Both the position numbers and the translations under genes were made by a program. From Brachypterus glaber (lineage: Eukaryota; Arthropoda; Insecta; Coleoptera; Kateretidae), in NCBI GenBank assembly GCA_958510825.1, contig OY294049.1:5704001-5768000 (forward strand): DNA of 64,000 nt, written 5' to 3'. The notes beneath the pieces were generated by a model. It saw only the letters and a list, made by a program, of their open reading frames with translations, was not told the origin of the DNA and ran no database searches. Of the stretch, positions 1 to 12,500 are shown piece by piece. Every line of letters begins with the position of its first letter. The stretch's first letter is position 1.

Positions 1-90
1 AGTGTCAGAGTGCGCTCCCTTAGGGCTTATTTTCACCCCTTAAAATTTTTTTTTGTCAGTTCTAGACCACGTTGTTACTGGGTCCCTGTG
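1..90. mobile_element. 3' end of a TA-target MITE (Tc1/mariner-like family)
   Basis: CCCTTAGGGCTTATTTTC and the end GTTACTGGGTCCCTGTG|TA match the ends of the complete element at 28828-29628 (same CCCTTAGGGC core, same terminal pattern). Only the right end lies in the window. Confidence 0.55.
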
Positions 91-520
91 TATTAATTTT
101 TATAAATCTTACTTTATTTTTATAAATATTACAATAGCTGATAGTAAACTATGTTTCGATTAATTTAAATACTAAAGATAAATAAATACAACTCTCCACT
201 CTTAACTCGTCGCTTATCTTTTTTCATGAACTTCAGTGCTTTTCGTACGAAGTATCAGCCGGCAACGGCTAGCTGTTCACACTCGTACACTAAAAACTAT
301 GTTCGCGAACTCGTTTTGTAATAGCTAATATACTAAAAGCTTAGTAACAATAATAAAATACCTGCAGCTTTAAACGTACCCGTAAAAATAATATATTTAT
401 GACGTTTTGTCAATTTTGACAATTATACCAATTTTTTGAAGCTTTTACATTATAAAACTAATTGGATTACATATTGAAAACTATAATGTACGTAATTTAC
501 ATAAACCGTTTCAACATCCG
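91..520. other. Upstream region of the giant gene
   Basis: AT-rich sequence between the MITE end and the ATG at 521. It should hold the promoter and 5' UTR. I see no convincing TATA box or initiator and no further coding sequence. Confidence 0.4.
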
Positions 521-540
521 ATGCAACGATATGTAAAACT
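521..540 (+). CDS. Giant gene exon 1: start codon and first half of signal peptide
   Basis: ATG at 521 opens a 20-nt coding exon ending at a strong GTAAGT donor (541-546). Joined in phase 2 to exon 2 it reads MQRYVKLIVAVVAILHLALI, a textbook signal peptide: two basic residues, a long hydrophobic core and a small-residue end (VNA before KYY). The downstream open frame alone has no ATG at this point, so the split signal peptide fixes the start. Confidence 0.75.
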
Positions 541-3500
541 GTAAGTACCTTTTAATACTTGTTATTTTTTAAGTTTTAAGTTCTGTAATTTTGTAGCATT
601 GTTGCGGTAGTAGCAATTTTACACTTGGCGCTTATTGTGAATGCAAAATACTACAACAAGGAACGTTTGGATTCTGTCGATGATTTCGACAGTTTCGCTG
701 AATATGAAGAAAACCCGGATATTAACAATTTGGACACATTAGCGAATAATAGATATTCTAGTGATAATAGTAATTTTAAGGATCCAGTTAAATTTAAAAA
801 TAAAGAAGTTAAACGTAGTTTTAGTAAATTAAATAAGAAAGAGGTAGATAATGAGGATGCCGAAAATATTACAGAAATGCCGTTCGAGTTAGTAGTAGTA
901 AGACATAATCCAGGTAAAGATGTTACAGACAAAGTATACATCGTACACAAAAATGAATTTGAAAAAGAATTTGATAATTCTAATAACTCTGAAGAGCCAG
1001 TAAATGTTGAAAGCCTAGCAATATCAACTGAAAATTTATATGAGAGTGATATGGAGCATAAAAATGTTATATCAGAGGAGACAGGAGGTATTTTAATGTT
1101 TAGTTGCATACTATTATCACTTAGTACTAACGAAGTGTTTTTTTATAATTTTAAGGTAATTTAGAATCCACGACTTTTTGTGAAAACTGTAAAGAAAGCT
1201 TAGAATCATTAAAAAGTGAGTTAGCAAATTTGAATATCAACTTCCAGGACGCAGACTTAGGAGATATAACAACAAAAATCTCAAGAGAAACAAGTAGTCA
1301 AACTAAAAATCCAATTCACCAACTTAAAAAAAGAAAAATGAAAAAGTCACAAAAGCAGCAAAAACGAAATGATCATATAAGCCTTTCAGATCTACGCGTT
1401 ATTAATCCAAAGGATGCTATGGTAAAAATTTTAGGTAAAATGGCTTGGAAAAAAGCCAACAAACCAGAGGTTGGCATGGTTCACACCATTAAAAAAAGGG
1501 ATTCAAAATGTGACTTGCTGAGTTTTGAACCAATCAAGAATATTTTAAAGGCACTTATGGAAAGCAAAAACCTACCGGTGCCAGATAATTTCACTTATCT
1601 ACCTATAGTGTTTGTCCCTTTTAAGGATAATTACATGAACTTCTCTTTTGATATCCCACCTTCGGCAAATAATACAAGCATAGCAACATCAACACGAACA
1701 ACATCAACAACAACAACAACCTGTAATCCTACGGGTACTAATTCGGTTACTGCTGCTCCCGTTACTCCTATCTTAACTACCTGTATACCGGTTACTGCAA
1801 ATACTAAGTCAGGTAAATAACTTTAAGTTTAGATTATGTATTATTTATCCAACTCCTCATTGTAAATTCCTTTTTACTGCGGCCATTTTAAATAAGTAAA
1901 ATTACTGTTTAAATTTTATTATTATTTTACGCTATGTTGCTGGTAGCAACGGATTTTGAAAAATGCTTTTATAACAAAATCGAACATTTAAAAGAAAATT
2001 GAAGCACTCCAACATCGATGATTGTTTTTCTTAACCCTACAATGCATGATTTTTTAGAATTAAAAATAAAATTTAAAATCTTGTGTAAAAAGGGCTGTAA
2101 GGACCCTAAAAAATAGTTTAAAAAATTTAAATATTCTTGAATTATTTTTTACATAAACAATGTTTTTATGGCTTACCAACTAATCGTAACTTTTTACATA
2201 GAATATAAGATTTAAAAATTACCCTATTGAAAATGACGGGTCTGCGCGGGTATAAATGTTGCATAGACCGGACTTGAGTGGGTGAATTTTCGGCTCTATC
2301 TGTATTATTCATATAAAATTTTCAATGAAATGTATCGTAAAAAGTCCAAACGAAAAACACGAATAAAGTGCCATGTTTGGAATTTGTGGCCCAGTAAAAA
2401 ATTAACTATTTAAAATCTGCAAGTAACGGCAAGAATCATTTTAATTTAGCAAATATTTCCATTTTTTTTTTTAATCTTGCGGATTTTTTTGTTGGTCCCG
2501 AATACATACAGAAAAAAACATTGTGCAATACTTTTTTTCATTCATATTCGTTTTCAGCATCAAAAAAATGAAAAAATATGGTTTGGTTTATAAAAAACTA
2601 ACTTTATTTTTTTTTGTGGTCCTGTGTTATTATTAACAGTTTTCCTCCCTAGATAGAGAATGTATTTTAGTTTTTAAATAATCATTGCGAATAACGAGTA
2701 AATTATATGAGAAAGTATTCTTTTGTTAGCGGCAGTATTTTTATATCAAACTGTACAAATTTAAAGATATGTTATATTCTAGTGCGCAAAGCTATAATAG
2801 CTCTGCGCACAAGAATGTAATATTCATATTGCTATATTACATATTATATCTAAAAAAAAATTATAGGGAATAGAAGAAAACGATCAAAAATAAAACGTGA
2901 TATCCCAAATGAAGTACGTCATGTAAAGGCTGGTATACTTATATATCCTAAATCTCAATGTGTAGATAAAAGAGAATCTGAAACGAATTCGAATATTATT
3001 GACAACTTTGAAAGTGATTTACTTAATTTAGATAAAGAAAATGCAAGAGCTGCTCAAATGGCAGCTGACGAAATGAAGACTCTATATATTGCAAAAAGGG
3101 TAAATATATATATAAATAATTATTTAATTATTTAAATACTAATTAAATCACTATTATTTTATAGAAATCTGAACCTGATTCTGAGCATCACAAATATGTA
3201 CAAATGCTAAAAACGAATATTTCAGTAGGGGATATTGAATGCAGGAATGAGACAGAAAAACTATTAGACATACTTGATTCAATAAGCGTGGGCACTTTAA
3301 ATCCTACAACAGATACCGTTTCTATAGAAAGCCTGAATAATTCAGAAATAAGTAATCCGGATATAATGGGCAGTTCAGAAGAAATAAAAGCTGATTTGTG
3401 TAAAACTGTAACAACTTGCGCAAACGAAAATGCTGCAGTTACCAATTCAAATAACACCACCTCTGAAATGAGCAATTCTGTATTAAACAATCCTGAAACA

Positions 3501-6500
3501 ATCAGTTCTGAAATAATTACTACTGTAATGACAAATTCTGCAAAAAGGAATCCCGAAATAACCAATTCTGATATAAGCAGTTCTGAAATAAACAATCCTG
3601 GAACAACTCATTCAGAAGTTTCTACGGAAATTAACTCTTGCAATACATTACCCACCGAGTGTGAAGTGGACCAGCCAACTACAAAAGATGAAGAAGGTTC
3701 ATCTATTAATCTGGACCTGCTTACCACCGCAGATTCTTTAATAACTGTTGATGCTATTATAAAGGAATTTCAAGAAGTTTTAGATACTGAAAGTGTAGCT
3801 GACTTGGTTCAAACAGAATTGGAAACAGAATCAATGGATACAACTGGTGCAAAATATGAAGAAGCTGAGGTTAATATAACACCTTATGTCCAAGAACCCG
3901 AAGATTCAAATGAAGTTGAAGTTTTAAATGAAGTTAACTCTGAAATGAAATCAGAATTAACGACTCCAAACTTTATCATCCAGTTTGACGCTAATAAAGT
4001 AGTTAATTCTAATTCCACTGTTGCGGAAGACTCAGATTTAAATATAGGTGCAATAGAAGATTTAGCCGGTAGTAATATGAACGTTTCGGAAATATGTGGC
4101 CCAGTTTCTTCATCAAAAAGTAATGAGAATGTTAACTTCACAGAAAAACCAAAAAAAAACGAAAATATCGCAAAAGAAAAATCTAAAGAAAATGAGAAAC
4201 GCAATGAAAATGATTATTTTAACTTTAATGAAAATGATGATGAAAAACTAACTAAGTTACAAAGTGATTTGCAACTTGTAAATGAAGTTCAAAATGTACT
4301 AGTGGATTTAAAAAATAATCCAATAAGCTTAAGAAGAAAAAGAGAACTTAATTATGCAAGCAGAGCCCTAAAAAGTTTTGACGAACTTGAAAATTTCGAC
4401 AATAAGGGTCCTAATTTATTTACACAAGCTGTGGCGCAAAAACCAAGTATGGAATTTGATAAAAAAATTAGTGCTCTGGGAAAAGTATTTATATGGAAAA
4501 ACAGTCATAATTTAGATCTTCCTGTTAATAGTAATAAACTAAAAGGTATTCAAGCTAGAAGTGTAGATGTAGAGAATAATGTTGGAAATTTAAAAAACAT
4601 TAACCGCATGTTAAGAAGATTGGTAAGAAGTACAAAAAGAGATAAGAGAAAACAAAAATCTAAGCATAAAAAGAAAAAGAAGAAGAAGAAGAAAAAAAAG
4701 AAAAAGAAACGTAAACATATACCATGGTGGAAGAAAATATTTGGAGGTTCAGACGAAAGCCGTTTTTTAGGGCAGCGAATGCAAAATTATTAGTTGATTA
4801 TCAAACTGAACCGTTTTCTTTAGAAAATACCGATAATTCAAAAATTAATGTACCAGTTTTAAATGAGATAAATGATAGAGTTATTCGCAGAGTTTTTCAC
4901 CTGCATAAAAAGAAGGAAAAAATGCATAAGCGAGGCCTATCGTTTACTCCAAGGGTATTATTTTACTTTATACTTAATCATTTTTATTTTAAATATAGTA
5001 GGACTGGTCAATAGGGCTTTGACCTAGTCCAAATTAACTTTTTTATTTAATAAAGTATTTCTATGTCTATTTTTTTAGCCTCCGTCCAGTTATAGAAAAT
5101 TAGGAAAAGAGTTTAAATGGCCAGGCCAAGTTAACAAACAAATGTTAACAACAGGTTTTCCAGAAGTAAGATTAAGGAATGAGCAATAATATATTTTTTG
5201 CACGACCAAGACCAAAACCTAATTCATTTTCGGGACTAAACTTGCCGTTTTTCTCCCTAGGGAATAAAAATCACGGCAACCTTGATGATATTAAAATATT
5301 ATACGTGCTTTGCTGGTTCAAAAATTAGGTTTGGTGGTGTTTTGTAATAAATTAGCGATTTAAACCAATTTATTTGATTTTAACAAAGAAAACGTTTAAA
5401 AATAACATTGTTATAACAATTTATACATAACTTAAAATTTATCATCTTCGTCCATTTTTTTGACGTTTCTGTCAACCATATTAAAAAACAATTGAAATCG
5501 CGATAGCCATGAAACTGACTTTTCGCAATTTACAGGCATCTTGATTAAATTACGAAAATAAAACAACCGATTTTAGACGCGTGGTTTTTAATTTTAATTT
5601 TATCTACCTCCCTAAATTATGTTTGGTCCTGCAAAAAATAGTGTATATACCTCAGGACTAAACTTGGCTGTTTTAGTCCCTTGCATTTTTGTTTCCCTCG
5701 CTCGCTAAAAACTAAAACAGCCAGTTTAGTCCCTTCGTATATAAATAACTATAATATTAAATTACATAAATTTTGTTTTAGACTTCTTCGAGTAATAGCG
5801 AACTTTCAGATGAACATTACTGGCTACAAGAAGAAACCCATACACTTTCCAGTTTAGAAACTCCCAATGATGAAAATTGGAAACCATTCCATTTGCCTAA
5901 ACACACACCTTCCTTGCCAAATAGCACTTTTAATATACAAAAAGAGTCATCATCAGAATTTGAACAAAACACTCTAACATATTCTAGTATGTATGATTTT
6001 GCTACAAAAGGTGAAAAAACCGCAAAAAATGTTGAAGACGATATAAATAAGACTAGTAAAACATATACAAAAGGAAGTATTGGTACCGAAGTAACAACTA
6101 AAGAATCAACCGAAAGGGCAGTAAAAGAACCTACTTCAGCAAGTACCAGAGAGGTTCCTGAAAATAAAGAAGTTACGACTTCTAAAAGCTCAACCGAAAT
6201 TCAGGAAGAAAAAGAGGACATAATTAGTGGCGAAAAAAGTAAGAACAATACTTCTACTAAAGAAAATAAAAATCAACGCGATGAAGAAGAATCCAATGAA
6301 GATCAGGAGGGTACCACTAAAGAATCAAAAGAAAATGAGGAGGAAGAAGAGGAAAGAGAGGAGACTATAAGGAAAAATACAACGATAAAAATAAATTTAA
6401 ATGAAGAAGAGGAAGAAGAGGTTATGGGTACAACCGAGGAAGTAACCACAGAAAAAAAAGTAGAGGAGGAAGAATACGAAGAAAATACTCAACCAGATAC

Positions 6501-9500
6501 TAGAGGATCAACAGAAAAAGAAGAGGGTGAAGTCGAAAAAGTTACAAATAGTATTAAAAAAGGCACCAAAACTACTACTGAAAATGAGGAAGAATCAAAT
6601 AAAGAGGAAGAGGAGACCAGTAGTAGCGAAAATACTGAAAAAAGTATTAAAAATGTCGAAGAACCAGACGAAGAAGAAGGAGAAGAACAAGAGGAGGGTA
6701 GTAGTAAAGAAAGTACTGAAAATACAACAAATGAAGTTGTAAAAACTGAAGAGACAGAGGAGGAAGTAGAATATGTTACGAGCAGTACCAAAGAGACTAC
6801 TGAACATAACAAATTAAATGAAGAAACAGTAGAACAAGAGAAAGCAATTACAACACACAATAACAAAGGGGAGGAGGGAATTGAAAAAAGTACAATAGAG
6901 GTATCAACAGTAGAGAAAATTTTAAAAGAAAGTACAATGGAAATATATCAAGAAACTAGAACTATTCAAAATAAACCAGAAACATTAACTACACAGTTTG
7001 AAAACAAAGAATATTTGAAACATGATATTGAAAATCAAGAACGTGTAACGTTTCAAGAACTAAGCAAAACATATATACCGCTAGATATTACTGTAGAAAC
7101 TAAAAAATCTGATATTTTTAACGAATTTACAAATTTTGAAAACAGTCCATATTTAAAACAGGAATATATTAAAGAAAGTACTTTAAATGAAAATATGTCT
7201 GAAAAAAACAATTTACATGAAAATAGTTTTGAGCAAAGTACAATATATGAAAACATGCAATATTCTAAGAACAAAGAAAAAAATTCTGATCAAGTAAGGT
7301 TTCCCGAATTAAGCAAAACATATATTCCTTTGATTACTAATGAACCCAAAAAATCTGAGGAAATTTTTTATTCACCTGAAAACAGGTTTGAGCAAAGCAC
7401 ACAGAATGAAAATGTAAAATATTCTGAAAACAAAGAAGAAAACTATAATCTAATTACGTTTCCTGAATTAAGCAAAACATACATTCCTTTAATTACTAAT
7501 GAGCCCAAAAAAAATGAGGAAAATTTTGATTCACATGAAAACAGTTTTGAGCAAAGTACAAAATATGAAAACGTAGAATATTCTGAAAACAAAGAAAAAA
7601 ATTCTGATCAAGTAAGGTTTCCCGAATTAAGCAAAACATATATTCCTTTGATTACTAATGAACCCAAAAAATCTGAGGAAATTTTTTATTCACCTGAAAA
7701 CAGGTTTGAGCAAAGCACACAGAATGAAAATGTAAAATATTCTGAAAACAAAGAAGAAAACTATAATCTAATTACGTTTCCTGAATTAAGCAAAACATAC
7801 ATTCCTTTAATTACTAATGAGCCCAAAAAAAATGAGGAAAATTTTGATTCACATGAAAACAGTTTTGAGCAAAGTACAAAATATGAAAACGTAGAATATT
7901 CTGAAAACAAAGAAAAAAATTCTGATCAAGTAAGGTTTCCCGAATTAAGCAAAACATTCATTCCTTTGTTAACTAATGAACCCAAAAAAACTAATGAAAA
8001 CATTTCAAATAACATATTTGAAAGTGGAGATCAATTTTCCGAAAAGAGTATTGAAAATGATAACACATTTGAAGCGACTACAACTTTTGACAATGAAGAA
8101 AGCTCATATTCTGAAAATGTTAAGAATGAAAATCAAATACCTGAACTTAGTAAAACGTACATACCAATTATTAATGAGAAGTTATTTAGTAGTAAAACAA
8201 ATAACGAAGACACATCGCCAGAAATTTTAAATGAATTAAGTTTTGTAACTGAAGGAACTGAAAAAGAATCTGAAAAAACTGATCTTGAATATGTAGAATT
8301 GCCTACGCAAGGTGAGTATGAAGATGTAAGAACTAAAATATTTTCTACAGAAAAAAAGGAATACAAAGTGAGCCAAAGCAGTTCTACAAAGGCAAAACAA
8401 TCTTCTAAAAATACAATACATGAAAGTCAAACCATCGAAAGTATAAAAGTAAAAACAGCCTTCACTGAATCTCTAGACTCAACAGCATTTTTTGAAGATA
8501 AAAAAGAAGATGAGACCAGTCAAATTAAAGAAAATTTCTCTACAACAGAAATATATTTTGATCAGACTGGAAAAGTGTCTGAGACCAAGAAAATAACAGA
8601 AACATCAATAAGCCTTTTATCTACAGGAATAACAGAAGAGTCTTCTAAAAACATAAAGGAAAAAAATAAAGAGTCATCAATAGAAAGTACCATAAATACA
8701 GTAACAATATCTTCCGCAAAAACAAAGGAGAAAACTGAACTTACAACAAATATATCTATATCAACAGAAACGACTACACTTTCTTCAGAAAATACTGAAG
8801 AAGAAACAAAAGTAGAAACAGAAAGATCTTCTTCTACACAAATAACTTCTAAAAATACTAAAAAAGAAAATGAAAAAGGAACATCAACAGAAAGCTCCTT
8901 ATCTGTGGTAACAACACAACTGTTTTTTAAAAGTAACGAGAAAAAAACTGAAGGATTAACGAAACCCTCTTTATCAACTGAAGAAACTAAAATTTCAACA
9001 GAAACAACTCAAACCCTTTCTGAAAATACTAAAGAAAAAACTGAAGAAGAAGAAGAAGAAGAGGAGGAAGAAGAATCAACAGAAATCTCTTCAGCTACGG
9101 CAACAACAGAATATTCTTCTAAAAACACCAAGGAAAATAATCAACAAGCAACAAAAATCTTTACAACACAAATTCCTTCTGAAAAAAATAACGAAGAAAC
9201 TAAAGAAGGAGCAGGGTCCTCAACAGAAATCTCTGCATCTACAGAGACAACTCAATTTTCTTCTAAAAATACTAAGGAAGAAACCAAAGAAACAAAAAAC
9301 TCTTTACCTACAACTTTTGAGAATACTAAGAAAGAAACGGAAAGCTTTACTGAAAATAACATCTCTATAAATACAGTAACAACACAAATAACACCTGAAA
9401 GTACTAAATCAGACATAGAAAATGCATCAACGGAAAGCTCTATATCCACAGTAACAACACAAGCATATACTAAAAATAATAAGCAGGAAACTGTAGGAGA

Positions 9501-12500
9501 AACTTCTGTATCTACCTTATCCACAGTAGAAATAACAACATCTGAGAGTAGTCAAAATTCTGAAACTTCAAAAATATCTTCTGATCAAAGTAAGGAAACA
9601 TCCTCAGAACCTTCCTCCTTATTTAGCGAAGAAAAAGAAATTGTAACCCCCGAACAACTTAGTACTGCAACGGTAATTGTGAATTCAGAAGAAACATTTA
9701 AAACGAATATTGCAGTTCAAACAACTACTACAAAATACAGTAAAAGTGAGTCTGTATATACTGGTATTTTGCCGGAGAAAGAAATAAAGTTTGAAAGTAC
9801 CGAGACAGAAAACGTTCCTGAAATTAAACTAACAACAAAGTTAAACAATTATGTACCCCAGGATAACAACGTTGAAACAGAATTCAACAATGAAAAATCT
9901 ACAATAGGTTCTTAAATTAAACTATATTATATTTATTTTGTTACTTATTTTGTTTTTTAGGGGATCTGATCGAGCCTATGCTAAATAAAAATAATGAAGT
10001 GTTATTACCGGGATACAGCACAGAATCAGACATGGGCCTAATATATGGGTTAGGAGGTAAATAATTTATAACAAAATATTAACAAAAGTTTAACAAAATA
10101 TTTATTTAGATAACAATGAACAATTGCCTATTTCAAACGAATTTGATGAAAACGATGCATTAGGAAATAGTAATGATTTATTTAATAAGGAAGAATCTTC
10201 AAACGAACCTAGCCTTGAATTTGTTGAGTCTAATAGTGAATCTAGTTCTGAACAAATATTTAACAATAATTTAGAATCCCCATCTTCTACTGAAGCTTTT
10301 GATGAATTATCCTCTGAAAAGAATATAGAATCTTCTGATAACAATAATATGGTTTCTTCTGAAAATAACGAATTTACTGAAATAAAAACTGAATCTGCTG
10401 GAAATCATGACGTATATACTGAACACAACAATTTTTTAGAACCATTTAGTGAATTAAGTATAAATGGCACTAATAAAAATAATTTAACGCAGGAATCAGT
10501 AACTACACAATCAAATATGTTCTTGGAATCCTCAACTTTCGAGCAAGAGATAACAGAGATTACTGAAAAAATAGGTAATACATTAGTTTAATTATAAGAT
10601 CAAATTTTGATATAATTGCAAACTCCTTAATTACACTTTACTTAAGGTAGCGGAACAGACAAAGCCCTAGCTAAAGCCCTATTAATAAGGGACCCAAAAT
10701 GAAACTATCTACGTTTATAAAAAAACCTACTACTATTCTTCCCTGATAAATAGCAGTAAGTAACATTGGTCAATAGCAGCGTTTTCAAAATATTACATGA
10801 CGTGAAAACGCCGCTATGCGACTAATGTCACTTACTGCCCTTTACTTTGGTTTGATTTGGTAAGTGACAAGACTTTTGTATTAACTAAAAATATTACTTA
10901 GACATAATTGACACTGATGAGGAGAAAGTTGATTATTTAAAAGACTATGTGGATCAAAAACACCCAGATATACTACATATTAACGTAAAAATGAGTAATT
11001 TAACTCCTGATCAAATGAAACAGGCGAAGCAAGTTTTGTACAAAATTAGTGAAAAACTATTAAACAGCAGTGAATCTGATAACGGCTAGGTAGGAATATT
11101 TAAATACTTTAAATGGGCAATAGAAGTTGAAAACCTTTTGTAAATTTTGGAAAATTATTGCTCTGGTAATGCTAAGTACAAGTATTTAAATTTTCCTACT
11201 TGGTACCGACTACTATTGCCCAATTTTAAAACCAATAGTATAAATAAGTTATTGTGCTTAAATATAGGCTTAGAATTAAATTAACTTCATATTTTTTTTT
11301 AATTTACAGAAACTACAAGTAAAAATGTGTCCAGCAACCCAATAGAAGATATACGAGAAAGTTTGGTAGATACACTTTTACAAAATGTTGGTCAAAACAC
11401 AAATTCAGATATCAGTAACACCCTTTTGAACGAACTGTTGAGCGAAAAAACTGATGAATTTATTACAGAATCACAAAACTATATAAACGAAACTGAAGAT
11501 AATAAGAAAGTTGGCACAACTGAAAGTATGGACTCTTCAACAATTGGTAAGAGGTAATATAATAATTAAAAGATCTAAAAATATATTCAATTTGTTATTT
11601 TTGCGGTAGGAATGAGACTTCATCATACCCATAGATTACACACAAGTACAGCAGGAACAGATAAATATAACAATCAATTTTCTGCTAAATATGAGGAAAA
11701 CAATGTATTTGGGTATAAGAGTGAAAATTATAAAGAAATTATTGATTCTGTAAACCACGAAGGTAAAAATGAATATGAAAACACTCATCTGAGTCAAAAC
11801 ACAGAAGAAGTAGGTTTATCTTCCCCAATTTCTGAAGAAATAGTAAATACTATTGAGGGTGCAAGCTATGAGGAAATTTCTTCTTCTTTTAGTCCCGAAA
11901 GTCGAAACCTAATTCAAACTGAAACATCTTCTCAATATGAAAATGTTGACGATTTGTCAGGAATAACATTAACTAATGAAAGATTTAATATTGAAAATAG
12001 TATCGATTTAACAACGGGAGTATATGAAGGTGAATTTACTTTTTCTCAAAACCAATACCCAGATATATTACAAATAACAACAGACGGTGAAGAAAATGGT
12101 AACGAATTAACTTTTTCTCAAAATCAAAATGAAGATATATTAAAAATTACACCAAGCAATGACAAAAATATTCAAAACAGTTTGGAAAGAATTGATTTTA
12201 CAGTAGCAGATTTTAGTTTTTTTACGACAAATATATTTATTGATAATGAAAATAAGACAACCTACGAGAAAGAAGGTTTTACAGAGTACAAGGATTATCA
12301 CGATCAAGGTGATTTAAAAGTGGTAACTCATTTTGAAAATGCACCAGACATTAAAGTAAGCGATATTTTTGTCACTCATTTCTCTCATAAAACCATGAAA
12401 CCAGATACCAATAATACTACAACCACAGTATCAAGTAAAGGTAAATATAAGGAAACAAATGATACATATACTCCTGCGAAATTTACAAAAATAAAACATG

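Noticed and set aside
1088..1164. Reading exon 2 of the giant gene through to the stop at 1164
   Set aside because: A 68-nt intron with donor, TACTAAC branch site and acceptor joins exons 2 and 3 in frame. The read-through tail (Phe/Ile-rich) looks like translated intron.
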